From Sipunculus nudus (lineage: Eukaryota; Annelida; Sipuncula; Golfingiida; Sipunculidae), in the NCBI GenBank assembly GCA_026874595.1, contig CM049322.1:20835400-20899399 (forward strand): a stretch of 64,000 nucleotides of DNA. The letters are read 5' to 3'. Position numbers and translations under genes: made by a program. This document shows positions 47,597 through 57,700 of this stretch, piece after piece (position 1 is the first letter of the stretch; each line of letters begins with the position of its first letter). The notes below the pieces were generated by a model. The model did not search any database. It was not told where the DNA came from and worked only from the letters and a program-made list of their open reading frames with translations.

Positions 47597-48221
47597 TATC
47601 GCTGTTTTTAGTTATAGTTTTGCATTTGAAAATCAAATGTGTTTCTACTCATAAATTAAAGTTGAATGCAAACCGCAACATTTAAATACGATTGCGAATA
47701 TCTAAAGTATTCGTATTTGAACCAAATTTTTGTCTGGAATATATTTCTAAAACTACTGATTCAATTTTCACTCATCCGGCCACAGGTCGTGACAGAATTT
47801 TCATATGCAATAATTATGCAAATTTATTTAAAATCACAAACTGCTTCTCTCCTTTATGTTTACCAATTAAGTTTGTTCATTTTATCTTATACAACCTGGT
47901 ATCGTCTTTTGAATTTCTAAAAATAATTTTATTATTAGCAAGTATGCTGATTTTATGCTTATTTTCGAGACTAAAAATCGCATCTTTTGCCTTTTTTTAC
48001 AGATACGCACACATGAACTTCATGGTGTAAAAGGCTTTGATAGGGGATGTGGGAATCACTCTCGATACGAGTCGTGTATCCCGAGTAAATACGAACGTCT
48101 TGGGGTTACATTTGAAGTTACTTGTTGTGATGAAGACAACTGCAACGCAGCACCTTCCCCTTGGGCTCAAGCCACCATGTTTGTCTGTATCGTCGTATTC
48201 GCCAAGAAGATCCTCTTCTGA
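41396..48221 (+). CDS. Ly6/uPAR-domain protein A, three exons
   Basis: Exons 41396-41462, 45743-45849 and 48003-48221 join in frame (phases 1 and 0) to encode about 130 residues. Exon 1 gives a signal peptide ([16 protein letters not shown]; Met7 may be the better start). The mature protein is a single three-finger LU domain with ten cysteines: CYSC, KAC, VSC, KKC, RGC, ESC, then CC and DNCNAA, the family's terminal signature. A short hydrophobic tail ([16 protein letters not shown]) fits a GPI-anchor signal, although the two lysines near its end are unusual. Such proteins sit on the outer cell surface or are secreted and modulate receptors, ion channels or junctions; no specific ligand can be inferred. 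It is paralogous to Ly6-B on the opposite strand. AATAAA occurs at 48594. Confidence 0.9.
41630..41826. mobile_element. Degenerate GGATCCAGG MITE in Ly6-A intron 1
   Basis: AAAGGATCCAGGGGAGGGTC at the left and the inverted ATGGATCCAGCCCTTGAC at the right, around GGACCC-rich DNA with a 14-C run. Related to 7149-7365. Confidence 0.45.
42871..44335. other. Ly6-A intron 1, no exon seen
   Basis: Contains a near-duplicate pair (CAGAAATCCATTATGTCTGCC at about 43578 and CAGAAATCCAATATGGCCACC at about 43688) and the word CATGACCCATGGGTCATTTG at about 44199, shared with 3843. No coding exon. Confidence 0.4.
44340..44530 (-). repeat. Dispersed repeat B, copy 2
   Basis: Inverted relative of 6190-6370. 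It carries GATCGCG, CAGTGGAC and GAAAAATAGCTTCTT in reverse order. Confidence 0.6.
44600..44775 (+). repeat. Fragment related to fold-back element interior
   Basis: CTTGTTATGGTAAACAGACG, GCACTGTGTT, CAGAGCCATAACAAGG and GAGATTAAG follow the same order as 20404-20495 (CTTGTAATGGTAAACAGACA, GCACTGTGTT, CAGAACCATGACAACG, GAGATATTAAG). Here the CCTTGTTATGG and CCATAACAAGG words form an 11-bp perfect inverted pair, a small hairpin. Confidence 0.6.
45487..45580. repeat. (TA)n microsatellite
   Basis: TA tract of about 94 bp, interrupted once by TATGTATA, about 160 bp before Ly6-A exon 2. Confidence 0.95.
45743..45849 (+). CDS. Ly6-A exon 2
   Basis: 107 nt between the acceptor AATAATCAG and the donor GTAAGT. 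It encodes [19 protein letters not shown] and the VSCPNKKCY end. There is a sequon at NYT. Length and phases equal those of the Ly6-B middle exon. Confidence 0.9.
45900..46576. mobile_element. MITE with ATAAGCGCCCC ends in Ly6-A intron 2
   Basis: Left TTTGACGTTATAAGCGCCCC and right GGGGCGCTTATTACGTTAAT are imperfect terminal inverted repeats about 0.68 kb apart. The interior has a 14-C run and CGAAAAATGAAAGC-type sequence, without a coding frame. Superfamily not assigned. Confidence 0.65.
46600..46960 (+). repeat. Dispersed GTGTGTTTGTGTGT/GGCGGAGG repeat, third copy
   Basis: CATAACTCACGCAATC, GGTGTGGA, GATTCAGG, GCCGAATAA and GGCGGAGGCTTGCATTCCTT follow the same order as in 24905-25230. Confidence 0.65.
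47070..47247. repeat. GAGTCC-type repeat plus (TA)n
   Basis: Degenerate GAGTCCGAGTCC/GAGTCAAAGTC words (47070-47186) lead into a 60-bp TA tract. An inverted, diverged partner (CGACTCCGAACCGAGTCC) is at about 47418-47500, so the intervening segment may be a small inverted-repeat element. Confidence 0.6.
47506..47595. repeat. (TA)n microsatellite
   Basis: TA tract of about 90 bp in Ly6-A intron 2. Confidence 0.95.
48003..48221 (+). CDS. Ly6-A exon 3
   Basis: 219 nt after the acceptor TTTTTTACAG, to TGA 48219-48221. It holds [22 protein letters not shown] and the hydrophobic C-terminus. Confidence 0.9.
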   Translation: MRTHELHGVKGFDRGCGNHSRYESCIPSKYERLGVTFEVTCCDEDNCNAAPSPWAQATMFVCIVVFAKKILF

Positions 48222-48227
48222 AACATT

Positions 48228-48320
48228 TCGAAAAAATGGTGTACCTCGCATATCCGTAACCTCAAATATCCGAATCAATGTTATGTCCCCTAAACTATTC
48301 GGATATACGAGCTTCTACTG
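48228..48320 (-). mobile_element. Pogo-like solo terminus in Ly6-A 3' region
   Basis: Read on the minus strand it begins CAGTAGAAGCTCGTATATCC after a TA (48321-48322), followed by repeated CGGATAT words. It starts about 10 bp after the Ly6-A stop, so it probably contributes most of the 3' UTR. Confidence 0.5.
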
Positions 48321-48593
48321 TACGTAAATATTGCAAGGAACGCAAAATAATTATTTAAACAGTTTACAAGATTAGTACACACGTATAAACAGCAAACACT
48401 CCATTAGACAGACGCGGGAAATTACTGAAAAAATGTACTCGAGCATTCGAAAACAGGTATTTAACACCTTGTACTCTAGTAATCCTGATTTCCGACTCTA
48501 ATACTCTTACATATTTAGCTGAATTTGAGACATTTCAGCAGTTATTCATGCGGATTTTAATCATGCATGTATCAATAACTTGTTTCATATGTG

Positions 48594-48599
48594 AATAAA
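48594..48599 (+). terminator. Candidate poly(A) signal for Ly6-A
   Basis: AATAAA 373 bp after the Ly6-A stop codon, the first strong match downstream. Confidence 0.4.
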
Positions 48600-49269
48600 C
48601 ATAGCAAGTAAAACTGTATAAACTTATGCTTTGAGCGAAATTAGAGATTTTTTTGCAAACACATTTTGCATGGTCTATCATAGTTAACCAACTCATACTA
48701 ACAATTAACCATAAATATCGTGATCAATGTAAATTCGCCATTTGAAATAATTCGAACGTTTTGTTATCAGTTGAAATACATAAGCATATTTCCAACGAAC
48801 TTCCATAGAGGTTGACAGCTGCATGATTGTCACTAAATCTCTGTTGCACGTTCGGTTCTAAGAGTCCAAGCGATATGAAAAGCACTGGCCGTCATGATCA
48901 CAGTTAACAATTGAAACTGTCACTAAGCATTGCCAGGTACCTGAAACAAACCAGTCAATTTGTTAGCACTGCGTGTTCAACTGGCCATTACTTTTCCTTG
49001 TAATCAAATAATAATATATAATTATAAGATAATGATTACACAAAAAATCAGTTTAACATAATATGACACAGGCCATCTCCATTTTGGACGTCCGAGACTC
49101 AGATGTCCAAGCCTAAGAACCACTCCCACGTCTCTCACCACGGATTATGACGGTATGGCGGCCGTCCCTGGTGATCCATGAAGAACCCCTGGTGGCACGT
49201 GGACAGTCCGTGGGTTTATCGACCCCTCGTAAACCCCCATGATCATGGTAACTAGTCTGGATACGTCAA

Positions 49270-50100
49270 ACTACGGACGTTTTGCAATGTTTAAAACTTC
49301 CATGGTGCAGCTGCGGATAAGTCTCTCCGTTGACAGACTGTAAAGTTTCCGGGATCGATTAGTCACTGGGCGTAACGACACGGTGTCACCATTACTTCCA
49401 TACACACGTACTTCGCTAGTCGGAGCCTTCCCTGCTTGATCGCCATCGCCGAAATATTTATGTACACGTAGGGAGCATTGCGATACGAACAATCCTGCTT
49501 AGACGACCGTGATGATCCGTTAGAATGATACTTATTTGAATGGTTTACATTCGGATCGATCTCCAGTGTGACCCGTAGCCCCTCCGTCGTCATCCGTATG
49601 TGGTCCATGGCTGGCTGTAAGAATCCCTCACATTCTCTGATCTCATCGCTCTGATCGCTCGCCATGATGCCTACCGACTGTTCTTGGTCCGTCAAACTCA
49701 ACGGAGTTTTAAAATGATCAAAACTTCCGTGATGCTCTCAGGGATAAGTGCGTCTGAGTCACACCGAGGATAAACCGCGACGAAGCCACCGTGCTTGTCC
49801 GCCTTTGTCCGTACTTCTTTAGCATATGCCTACGTCGTTGGTGGTCAGCGCCGGAGTAGGCCACGGACGTGCCTCTTCCCCAGTGGATTTCTTGGCCGAA
49901 CATGAGAATCATTAGTAGCACTTCCTTATATATTTCCTACTCAGACCATCCCCGACCGTGGGAATCCCTACCCCTTCTGCTCTCATCTGTATGCGATTCG
50001 TGACTGGCCGTAGGAATCCCTCATATTCCCTGATCTTGTCGCCGTGAAACCGTATCAAAGGCATGCAGACACTCTTGGAGACTGTCGGGGTCCGCAACTA
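49270..50100 (-). repeat. Degenerate tandem repeat, about 400-bp period
   Basis: Segments at about 49575-49670 and 49970-50050 share GTAAGAATCCCTCACATTCT versus GTAGGAATCCCTCATATTCC and adjacent blocks. AAAACTTCC(A/G)TG(G/A)TG words recur at about 49292 and 49722. Translated on the minus strand, the copies share an IRE-x-EGFL-x-P-x-x-x-x-I-x-M pattern. Sequence on both sides is rich in TCCGTG. Class unknown; a decayed coding tandem repeat or transposon is possible. Confidence 0.5.
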
Positions 50101-50631
50101 AACTGCGCGTTTGCCGTACTAAAACTACAAAAAACTTTCGCTGACAGCATGGTTGCGATGAAAAAAATGTGTGTTTCTCATGGATGGTCCGTGAACAGTC
50201 GGTCTGGGACCGTCCATCGAGGTCCGTGCCCTCACCCGTGACAGTGTGACCTAGGCTTAGCCTTGACTCAGCAACATTTGTCCCGGAGTCTTCAAATACC
50301 CTTCCTGTTGAAAATCCTGCTTTTTCTTATCCGCGTCCTGAAGAGAAGACAGGATAACTTGCTGTTATCTTGATCCCGCGGTGAAAAATTGTCACGTTTT
50401 GTGGCCCCGTTCTTGAGATGAAGATAGCATCATGTTTTGTGATTCGCATCCAGGGAAAGGGCCACTCTTTTTATAATGCACACATTAGGAATAGGTAATA
50501 TTTCAAATACCGATCCAGGGTAAAGAGAGGTTCGCATATTTTAATCGAGGTCCAAGGATAAAGAGAGGGGTTTTTTTTTTAAACACTGAATGGTTAACGT
50601 ATGGGCTGAACAGGCCTTGATCCATAAAATT

Positions 50632-50656
50632 GGGGGGGGGGGGGGTGGGGGGGCTC
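50632..50656. repeat. Poly-G tract
   Basis: G run interrupted by one T, near the putative left end of the Harbinger remnant. Confidence 0.9.
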
Positions 50657-50814
50657 GGCCTTCCTAAAATTAAAATTAAAAATGCATAAAATATTCCAAT
50701 TTGTTAAAATTGTAACAATACATATCATCCGCATACCTAGGCATCTATATATATTTATATATATATATATATATTAAATTGAGGAGACCTAGATTTACTC
50801 GTATGGTATATCCT

Positions 50815-51115
50815 TGAATTAGACCTTGAATCTCAGGCAAAACAGAAACGAACATCGCGAAAAGCAATTGAGCAAGAAGGGAAAGCACGCTCAGAAGTTC
50901 ACTTGCAGATACAGAGGGAAGGACTGAATATTGAGCTGGAGCACCTAAAAGTGGCTAGAGCACAGTGTGCCGCTTTAGAGAACATAGCCGAATTGCTCAA
51001 ATCTCATCCATCTTTATGTAAAACAATATACGAAGACCAAACCCCAAGACAAACTTTACAGAATTGCGAATCTATGGAATCCTTTGAAGGCGGAGAGCAC
51101 CTCTACACAAACTAG
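50815..51115 (+). pseudogene. Harbinger accessory (Myb-like) protein C-terminal fragment
   Basis: An open stretch of about 100 codons, rich in Lys/Glu/Gln (KARSEVHLQIQREG, LNIELEHLKVARAQCAALEN, IAELLKSHPSL), ends at TAG 51113-51115. It resembles the coiled-coil tail that follows the trihelix/Myb DNA-binding domain in the second protein of PIF/Harbinger elements. The DNA-binding domain itself is not visible. The assignment rests mainly on its place beside the transposase. Confidence 0.5.
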
Positions 51116-51164
51116 AGGTAAGACAATGCTAGGTAAGACTATTTTGAGAATATTGGCCTCATGG

Positions 51165-51290
51165 GCAATTACCCCCTGGACGTTTACCCTTAACAATAAG
51201 CCACCGGACAATCACCCCCGAAACAATAACCCCGGAAACAATAACCCCGGACAATAAGCTCCCGGATAATTACCCATTTTCCCAATTCAC
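51165..51290 (+). repeat. Minisatellite ACAATAACCCCGG
   Basis: About eight degenerate units of GGACAATAACCCC(C)G-type sequence. The motif matches the arms of the fold-back at 15300-16458. It occupies the place where the transposase C-terminus should continue. Confidence 0.8.
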
Positions 51291-51303
51291 CAGTCCGGAA
51301 CTT

Positions 51304-52035
51304 CTAGGCAAAGGTACTGTTTTCCCAAATATATTTGTTGTGAATATCGCCCGGATACTGCACCACAGCACTGATGAATTTACGTGATGGTTCGGCGATA
51401 GCTTGAATATTTATTTCGTGAAATCCCTTTCTACACAAATATAAATGTTCGTCTAGTGAAGGCTTCTTTATTGGAACCAAGCTTCCATCAACTGCTCCCA
51501 TTATATTTGGAAAACTTGCGAAATCGTGAAATTTCTATTTTAGTTCACGCTGTCCTTGCTGGCACTGGGAAATGAGATATACACGTTGACTCTTCTACAG
51601 TGTTCATTAGACACTCTATGAATGCACCTTGAAACTGTCGATTTGTGAATACCGTGTCTGTCTCCAACTACTGCCTGAAAACTTCCGTTTCCATAAAATC
51701 GCAGTTCCGTTAATACCTGTAATGTTATTGGAACAGCATGATTACATCTTGTTGACGATTCAATGTCGCCTAGAAGTTTGTATTTCTCCCCGATTCAACC
51801 GATACTTTGCATTGAGTTCACCATCTGTTAAAGTATCCAGCGGGTGTGTTCGATCTCGAAACACACGTTCCCTACGAAATGAATTTCGGTACTGTTCGTC
51901 CACTTCGTTCTGTAACAGATGGTTAATTGCCGGCATGCTCACACGTGGGACTTTCATGTCTGAGAATAGCCTGTGTCTGTTCAATCTTATACTGGAAATA
52001 CACTTGCGATGGGCTTGCGAGCCCGATTTTGACAT
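51304..52035 (-). pseudogene. HARBI1-like DDE transposase, frameshifted and truncated
   Basis: Read on the minus strand from 52035. The N-terminal part has FRDRTHPLDTL, DGELNAKYRLNR. After a frameshift near 51785, LLGDIES, NHAVPITLQVLTELRFYGNG and GIHKSTVSRCIHRVS follow. After a further shift near 51520 come MGAVDGSLVPIKKPS, YLCRKGFHEINIQA and YPGDIHNKYIW. This is the PIF/Harbinger nuclease order. The first catalytic Asp (VDG) remains, but the second, normally in the H-D of GSTHD, reads H-N. The third acidic residue is lost because the frame ends at 51304, next to the minisatellite. The copy is therefore inactive. Confidence 0.85.
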
Positions 52036-52199
52036 CGCATATTACGGGTGGTTTGCGACACATCTCAACTCTGCAACAGTTTTGTGCAACCGACTTTTTT
52101 GCTTGCGACCCTGTTGTGACGCCTCGCAGCCTTGCGATGCAGAGACCTGTTGCATGAAGAGAATATGGGGAATTCTGAAAGTTTCTTGGGGATAAACGT

Positions 52200-52780
52200 T
52201 TGAGTATTAAAATTTTCTATATAACATTAATGAAACAATTGACAAATGATATGTTAATATGAATATTGTATAACCAATTTGCATAGCTGATAATTCCATG
52301 TAAATAAAATTTAAATAATGTTAAATATAATTCCACAGGTGATACTATGGAGGATTCGTTGCGATGCGTAACCTCACATTATTTTCGTACATGTAAGATG
52401 CATGTGAATTAAAGTGCCCTTGGCGATGTTTATATTCTTTTAGTGGACATGTATTTTCTCATTTTGTCATTTTGATCAAAATTATATACATATATATTTT
52501 ATATTTATTAACGAATTAAAAGGATTATTACTTATTCTTGCAATTCCATATATTCGGACCTTCAAGCGCGTTTGTTGTTTTATGTTGTCACAAAAATTAT
52601 CTGCTTTTAAAATCTAAGTTGATATGTGTTTATCAAAGGTTGTTACACGTTGTTTTACTACATAGGAGGCGAATAGTTTGACACTCACAATGGAACCGCC
52701 TTATTGGGATTGCCTTACAGGTGTATTGCCGGCAGAATCTATGTAACATGTAACACATTAAACGTGAAGCATAAATTGCG
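52200..52780. other. AT-rich interior/flank of Harbinger remnant
   Basis: No coding content was recognised. Short TTGCGA-rich segments on each side (52010-52140 and 52790-52890) may be subterminal repeats of the transposon. Confidence 0.35.
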
Positions 52781-53169
52781 TTAATCCCGTCGCAAGTGCG
52801 TGGCAAGTACGTGAAACTTGCGTTATGTTTAATGCAACCGTCGCAAGAGCTTCGCAATTTCCATTGCATACCCATCGCGACTTTGCGATTTCCGGAAATT
52901 TTATGCAACAGGCCCCTATTGTGCAACAGGCCCAGGAGAACGGCAAGTTTCCTCCCTGCGCAACCCATCTGTTCGTGATATATTAAGTAATTTATTGATG
53001 CGAAAGTGATTACATTATACAAATATAATTATATTTTTTTAAGATTTTAATTGTGTAACAAGGATAGACTTGACACCTGCCGATCTGACAGTGGGGATTA
53101 AAATGTCTTTCTCCCACGCACGCACAGTTTGAATGCTGAGTCAATGGCATGCCGCGTTCGACCCTAAAA

Positions 53170-53420
53170 CCACCTTTACCGACCCGCTCTTTGAATTACA
53201 GAAAAGCATTCGACTCACCATACCACACAACACTAGTGCAAAAACATGACACCCATGGTGTTCTAGATATCCTGTTTTCGAAGGTGGTTGCATGATTATC
53301 TTACCCATACAAAAATCAACAAACCGCGAGCTTCATGTTTCATCCATCAACACACTTTGCTGCCAATTCTTGGCATGTGTATGACTAATATTGACTGTCC
53401 AGAGTGAAGCGTCATGGAGC
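53170..53420 (+). pseudogene. LINE reverse transcriptase fragment
   Basis: In one frame NYRKAFDSPYHTTLVQKHD appears (from 53194), the motif A region of non-LTR reverse transcriptases (F/Y-x-K-AFD with the catalytic Asp). After a stop and shift, WLHDYLTHTK follows, matching the WL-x-x-YL segment that comes next in the family. The rest of the RT is absent or too decayed to read. It may belong to the same family as the C-terminal remnant at 35446. Confidence 0.6.
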
Positions 53421-53749
53421 AGGCATATTGAGGAAAGTCAGTAGCTAAAGATTAGCCCAGCTTATATTACTTGAAGCAGTTTAAGAAGAGTGACTTTGTA
53501 CAACTTAGTACCAGTCCATTATTGGGTCTATACATGAGTATGCATGTCAGCGCTGTAGGGATGTCCCCCAACAGTGGATTTTGCTATTTCATTTTCATTT
53601 CATTCATTTCTTGAATGCTTCATTTCATTGACATTTATGGAAATTTGGGACTTAGTGACATATTTTTGTTTACAGAAAATTTTACTATTTACAGTTTGAG
53701 CCTATGTTTAATGACAGAATTACACCAATTTAACTAGCAAAAAGTGGGT

Positions 53750-54000
53750 AGCATAAAATGATATGTCCCCCCGGTTGGAAAAGTAGGGGCCATATCCCTC
53801 CTCTCCCCCACACGATTGAACACATGATAACATCCATGTTTATTTATTTATTTATTTTTATTTTTGGCGGAGGTAACCGCCTCCATTTTTAATGCTTACT
53901 TTACTTCATATATGTACATCTGCAGAATTCCATTCCAGTTTCGGACTAAGTGACAGGGCAGTATCACACGCTTTCCCTCATTTTATATCCTGGCGTTAAA
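53750..54000. other. Non-coding, GGCGGAGGTAACCGCC palindrome
   Basis: TTTGGCGGAGGTAACCGCCTCC (about 53863) is a near-palindromic repeat word. Otherwise AT-rich with (TTTA)n. Confidence 0.35.
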
Positions 54001-54002
54001 CA

Positions 54003-54260
54003 GGCCCGGTGACTACTGCACCTGCAGGCCTTGGGTGTGTAATCGTCCCCAGTGCTGGGTCATACCAACGAGGTCCCCCGAAAAGCGCACTCGTTTGTGA
54101 ATGGAACACATCCGTTGGGCACAGCCTTCCCATTAAGCCTGCAAAGCGCTCACCCTGGATGAGGGCTGACCGTGAAAAATCTCACCGACTCGGCTGAGTT
54201 TCGAACTCACGATCTCCCGTCTATGAGTCCTGCTCTTAACCCCTGAGCCACAGGAGCCGG
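54003..54260 (-). mobile_element. tRNA-derived SINE
   Basis: On the minus strand the 5' head (54260 down to about 54184) reads like a tRNA: GGCTCCTGTGGCTCAGGGG with the A-box TGGCTCAGGGG, and a B-box GAGTTCGAAACTC (plus-strand 54196-54208), spaced as in tRNA genes. A tRNA-unrelated body of about 180 bp follows (CACGGTCAGCCCTCATCCAG, TGGTATGACCCAGCACTGGG). The head lacks a clean acceptor-stem partner, so it is a SINE promoter rather than a functional tRNA. Confidence 0.7.
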
Positions 54261-54667
54261 TTTTAACACGGTTTATTTTATTTGCCTTGAGGCAATTCTT
54301 ATCCAACATATTTGAACGGACTACATTGTACCTTCATTCTCATCTACCTACGCCTCTGGTGTACTAAGAAGCTCCGGTACATTATGAAGCATAACACCTC
54401 AATCACAAGCTTCATTATTTTCTTCCACAAATACACAATTAGCTTATATTGAAGGGATGTCAGATCCATATGATATAGAATGGAAATTTTCGGAAAAGCT
54501 CCCTTGCATTTTCATTTATAAATTGCTAAAATAAACACGATCTCTCTCTGTCTCACTCTCTCTCTCACATAGATACAGTCAGTTTCGAAATGTTGATCAA
54601 TTGCATTAATTATTAGAAACGGTGTTCTTGTTTACAATATAATAATTTTTACACCGGTCTCCCGCAG

Positions 54668-54751
54668 GCAGATATCAGCAGCCACAGATCATGGAAATCC
54701 GCTGTCGGGAGAACGGAGGTTACTTCACGCTGTATGTTAACGGGAAAGGAG
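54668..54751 (+). CDS. Lipocalin exon A
   Basis: 84 nt between the acceptor TCTCCCGCAG and the donor GTACAT. Only the phase-1 frame joins openly to exon B. It encodes RYQQPQIMEIRCRENGGYFT and YVNGKG. Confidence 0.65.
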
Positions 54752-57700
54752 GTACATGTATATAATGTATATAGTCCAAATTTGCCCGACTGTGTGGTTA
54801 AATGGTTAAATTGAACCTTGAATGACTTAGCTTCCCAGCAAAATCCTTCACTCAATTATGTCATGCATACTAGGCCTTGTATTTAAGGGCTTCTAATTAA
54901 CAAGAATAAATTGTTGCTGTGATAATTCAAGATTATTAAGGAACAAACTTTGGGTTACTCGCAAAAAAGAGTTTAAAAAAAACTGGCGCGCTTGTTAACG
55001 TTGACAGCTAGGGTTGTATGCATACTTGAATATAAGCTTTTCTTAAAATAGTATAGCTTTTTTTCACTTGGGCATACATATGATAAAATTATATGACTTT
55101 ACAGACGGAACAAGACCGATTCAAGTTCTACAGAAACAAAGTATACAGTGAATTCTAGAATAACAAACCTTTTCAAGTTTAAGCAAGATATGTTTTGATA
55201 TACTACAATTTTAAAGTTTAATAAGAGACATTTTGAGGCATTTCAAAACAAAAAAAAAAAAGCTTAAATGTTTAAAATAACACATGCGATGGTATACTCT
55301 TGTTTGGCTGAATAGAATATATTCTGTTGTGAGACCTTATAATTTAATATATTTGAGGTGTTTTTTTGGTCTGAAGATTTAAAAACATTCTTGACCGATC
55401 GAATTATAGTCTGTATCATGAAAATACCATATAATTTTATACTAAAAGAATGCAAATAATGATTAGTTAGATGTTAAATTACATTATAAACAGGAAACGC
55501 CTGCCAGTTAGGGTACATTCCTTTTGTTAGATTTTTGGACGAAGAAAAGGTAAGAGGTCTTAACATTTGTCATTTGTATGTTCTGTTTATTGACTTTTCT
55601 GAAATGAATGGAGCTTATATACAACAACGTAATCCTAGGCTGTAACGATAGGCCTCTTGATACGATACGTATCGCGATAGTTCACTCGTACGATAGTAAC
55701 GATATATATAGGTTCAAATTCCAGGTCAGCGCTGTACCACATGCCCATGACGTTGCCTTCACGCTTTATTCGCAAAGAATAATGAAACGGCCCTTACAAT
55801 GTGTTCCCATGTGTGCGTATATGTATTTTATATAGGTCTTCCTAAAAAAGATGGTCGACTGACGCCATTTTACCCCGAATCCCTGAGTTCACGCAGACCT
55901 TGTGCTTGTAATCGCTCCTATCTCCATGCATATATATATATAAGCAAAACGCTCAACAGCTGGCGAACTCATTGAAACACCGCAGTTACAAAATCACATG
56001 AAGGATTTTACCACTTGGCACAATATAAGGGGGATATATGTTTTAGCATTTCTGTATAAATCGTTAATTTAACTCGTTTTCCTTATTTTGAGTGTCTAAT
56101 TACACAAAATATGCCGTTATCCGTTCAAAAGGCTATAAATATATTCAAACATTTCGGGCTGGCCTTAAGGTTAACATCCTTATGCGTACCCATCCCTGAG
56201 TTCCTATTGGCATCTTCATTATTGTATGGGCCTAGTATTTATAATATTTGAATATTCATCTACATTTAAGACGAATGTAATGAAGTCACATACAACCCCC
56301 CCCCTCACATTTTGTCAGATGTTTTTGATTTCACGCATATACGCATATATGCGCACATGGAAACAGCTTTTGTTTGGCCGTTCATCGCGTGGCTAATCAA
56401 ATGGTGATAATGGTTTCTTAACTGTCACCAAAGTCATACATTTATACATTGTTTCAATTTTCTGGATATTACCTTAACTGTTGCTCTGAGACCACTGTCG
56501 TGTACATTTTATGAAAGTGGAAGGTCTCTACAATGGGGTAACCCAGCCTTGCGACCACCCCACAATTGTGACCAGCCCCTCTATTAAGACACCTTTTCAT
56601 GGTCCCGAATTAATGATCCAGGTAAATAAGAATTTTACAGATACGACCACCCCAAATAACGACCTCTTTAGTCAGTAACGAAGCCGTCGTATTTGCGAGG
56701 TTCCCATGTTTATGAAAACTGGTTATTTTTTTAAAGTTTTAATTTATATCTTAGTCTTATATTTATCATCTTATATTAATATTTAAACTTTGCATGGATA
56801 GTTGAAAGTCACTTCCTGTTCGATGGCCATATATAGATAATGTATCGATTGAGGATCATTTGGCGACACCAAAACAGCATTTGATTTTGTATGTATATCG
56901 ATGGACTGGTGCAATCGAAGCCCGGTCGTTCTGAAGTTTGCCTCATATTCGCGGGGTTACTATTTCAAAATTTTCAATTTTCAGTGTTTCGCTAGGTTTC
57001 CATTTCCGCAACCTCTTCATATAAAAAAATCTATACATGACCATATGTATGACCATATATATGACAATATGACTTAGTTATATCAGATAAAATACGCATA
57101 TTACTAATTGGACAGGACTCAAAGGAACGTCCAATGAGGTGAATGCATATTTCTATAATTTCAGAAAGTTGAAAAATCTTTCATAATTTATCTTTTTTTA
57201 TCTTTGAACAAACAAGATATGTTATTATTATGTATCAATCTTTTACCGGTCAACTTGTCTCCCATGATGAAGCCTTATATTCAAGAAGGTCAAACATTCG
57301 CGAATATCGCCAATTTGAAACCCCGCGAAAAAAAAACACAGTGATTAGATTATGCCGCCCACGGCGCATGAGGAGATGTATCAAATAACGCGGTTTGCTT
57401 TACAATAAACGACGAAATATATCAAAATACGCGGTTTTCTTTAAACTGCTGGATGTAATATATAAAATACATTGTGTCTGAATGCTGTTTCTTATCTTTT
57501 TTTACATAAAGGGTATCTGTGAAACATTGGTGAAGTTATCATTATCAATCCTGGCAGATTACCCTCCGAATATCTTATTTTTTTAGACACCGACTCTAAG
57601 AACACGATCTCTTAACGAGCTGAGATTCCCTGATATATATCAAGCTTCGCCGTGTGACATTTCGGCACTTTTAACTGTATACGAGATTAATTAGAGAAAT

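Larger units (their letters stand above)
50600..52940. mobile_element. PIF/Harbinger transposon remnant
   Basis: The segment holds both proteins typical of this superfamily: a DDE transposase relic on the minus strand (51304-52035) and a coiled-coil-rich, Myb/SANT-partner-like fragment on the plus strand (50815-51115), arranged tail to tail. The right end carries TTTATGCAACAGGCCCC and TTGTGCAACAGGCCC (about 52897-52934), that is, GGGCCTGTTGCATAAA-type termini of Harbinger elements when inverted. The left end has a weaker GGGCTGAACAGGCC at about 50605. Exact boundaries and target duplication are unresolved. Confidence 0.6.

Noticed and set aside
51629-52195. Plus-strand 188-codon frame
   Set aside because: It is the antisense shadow of the Harbinger transposase relic, which has family motifs on the minus strand.
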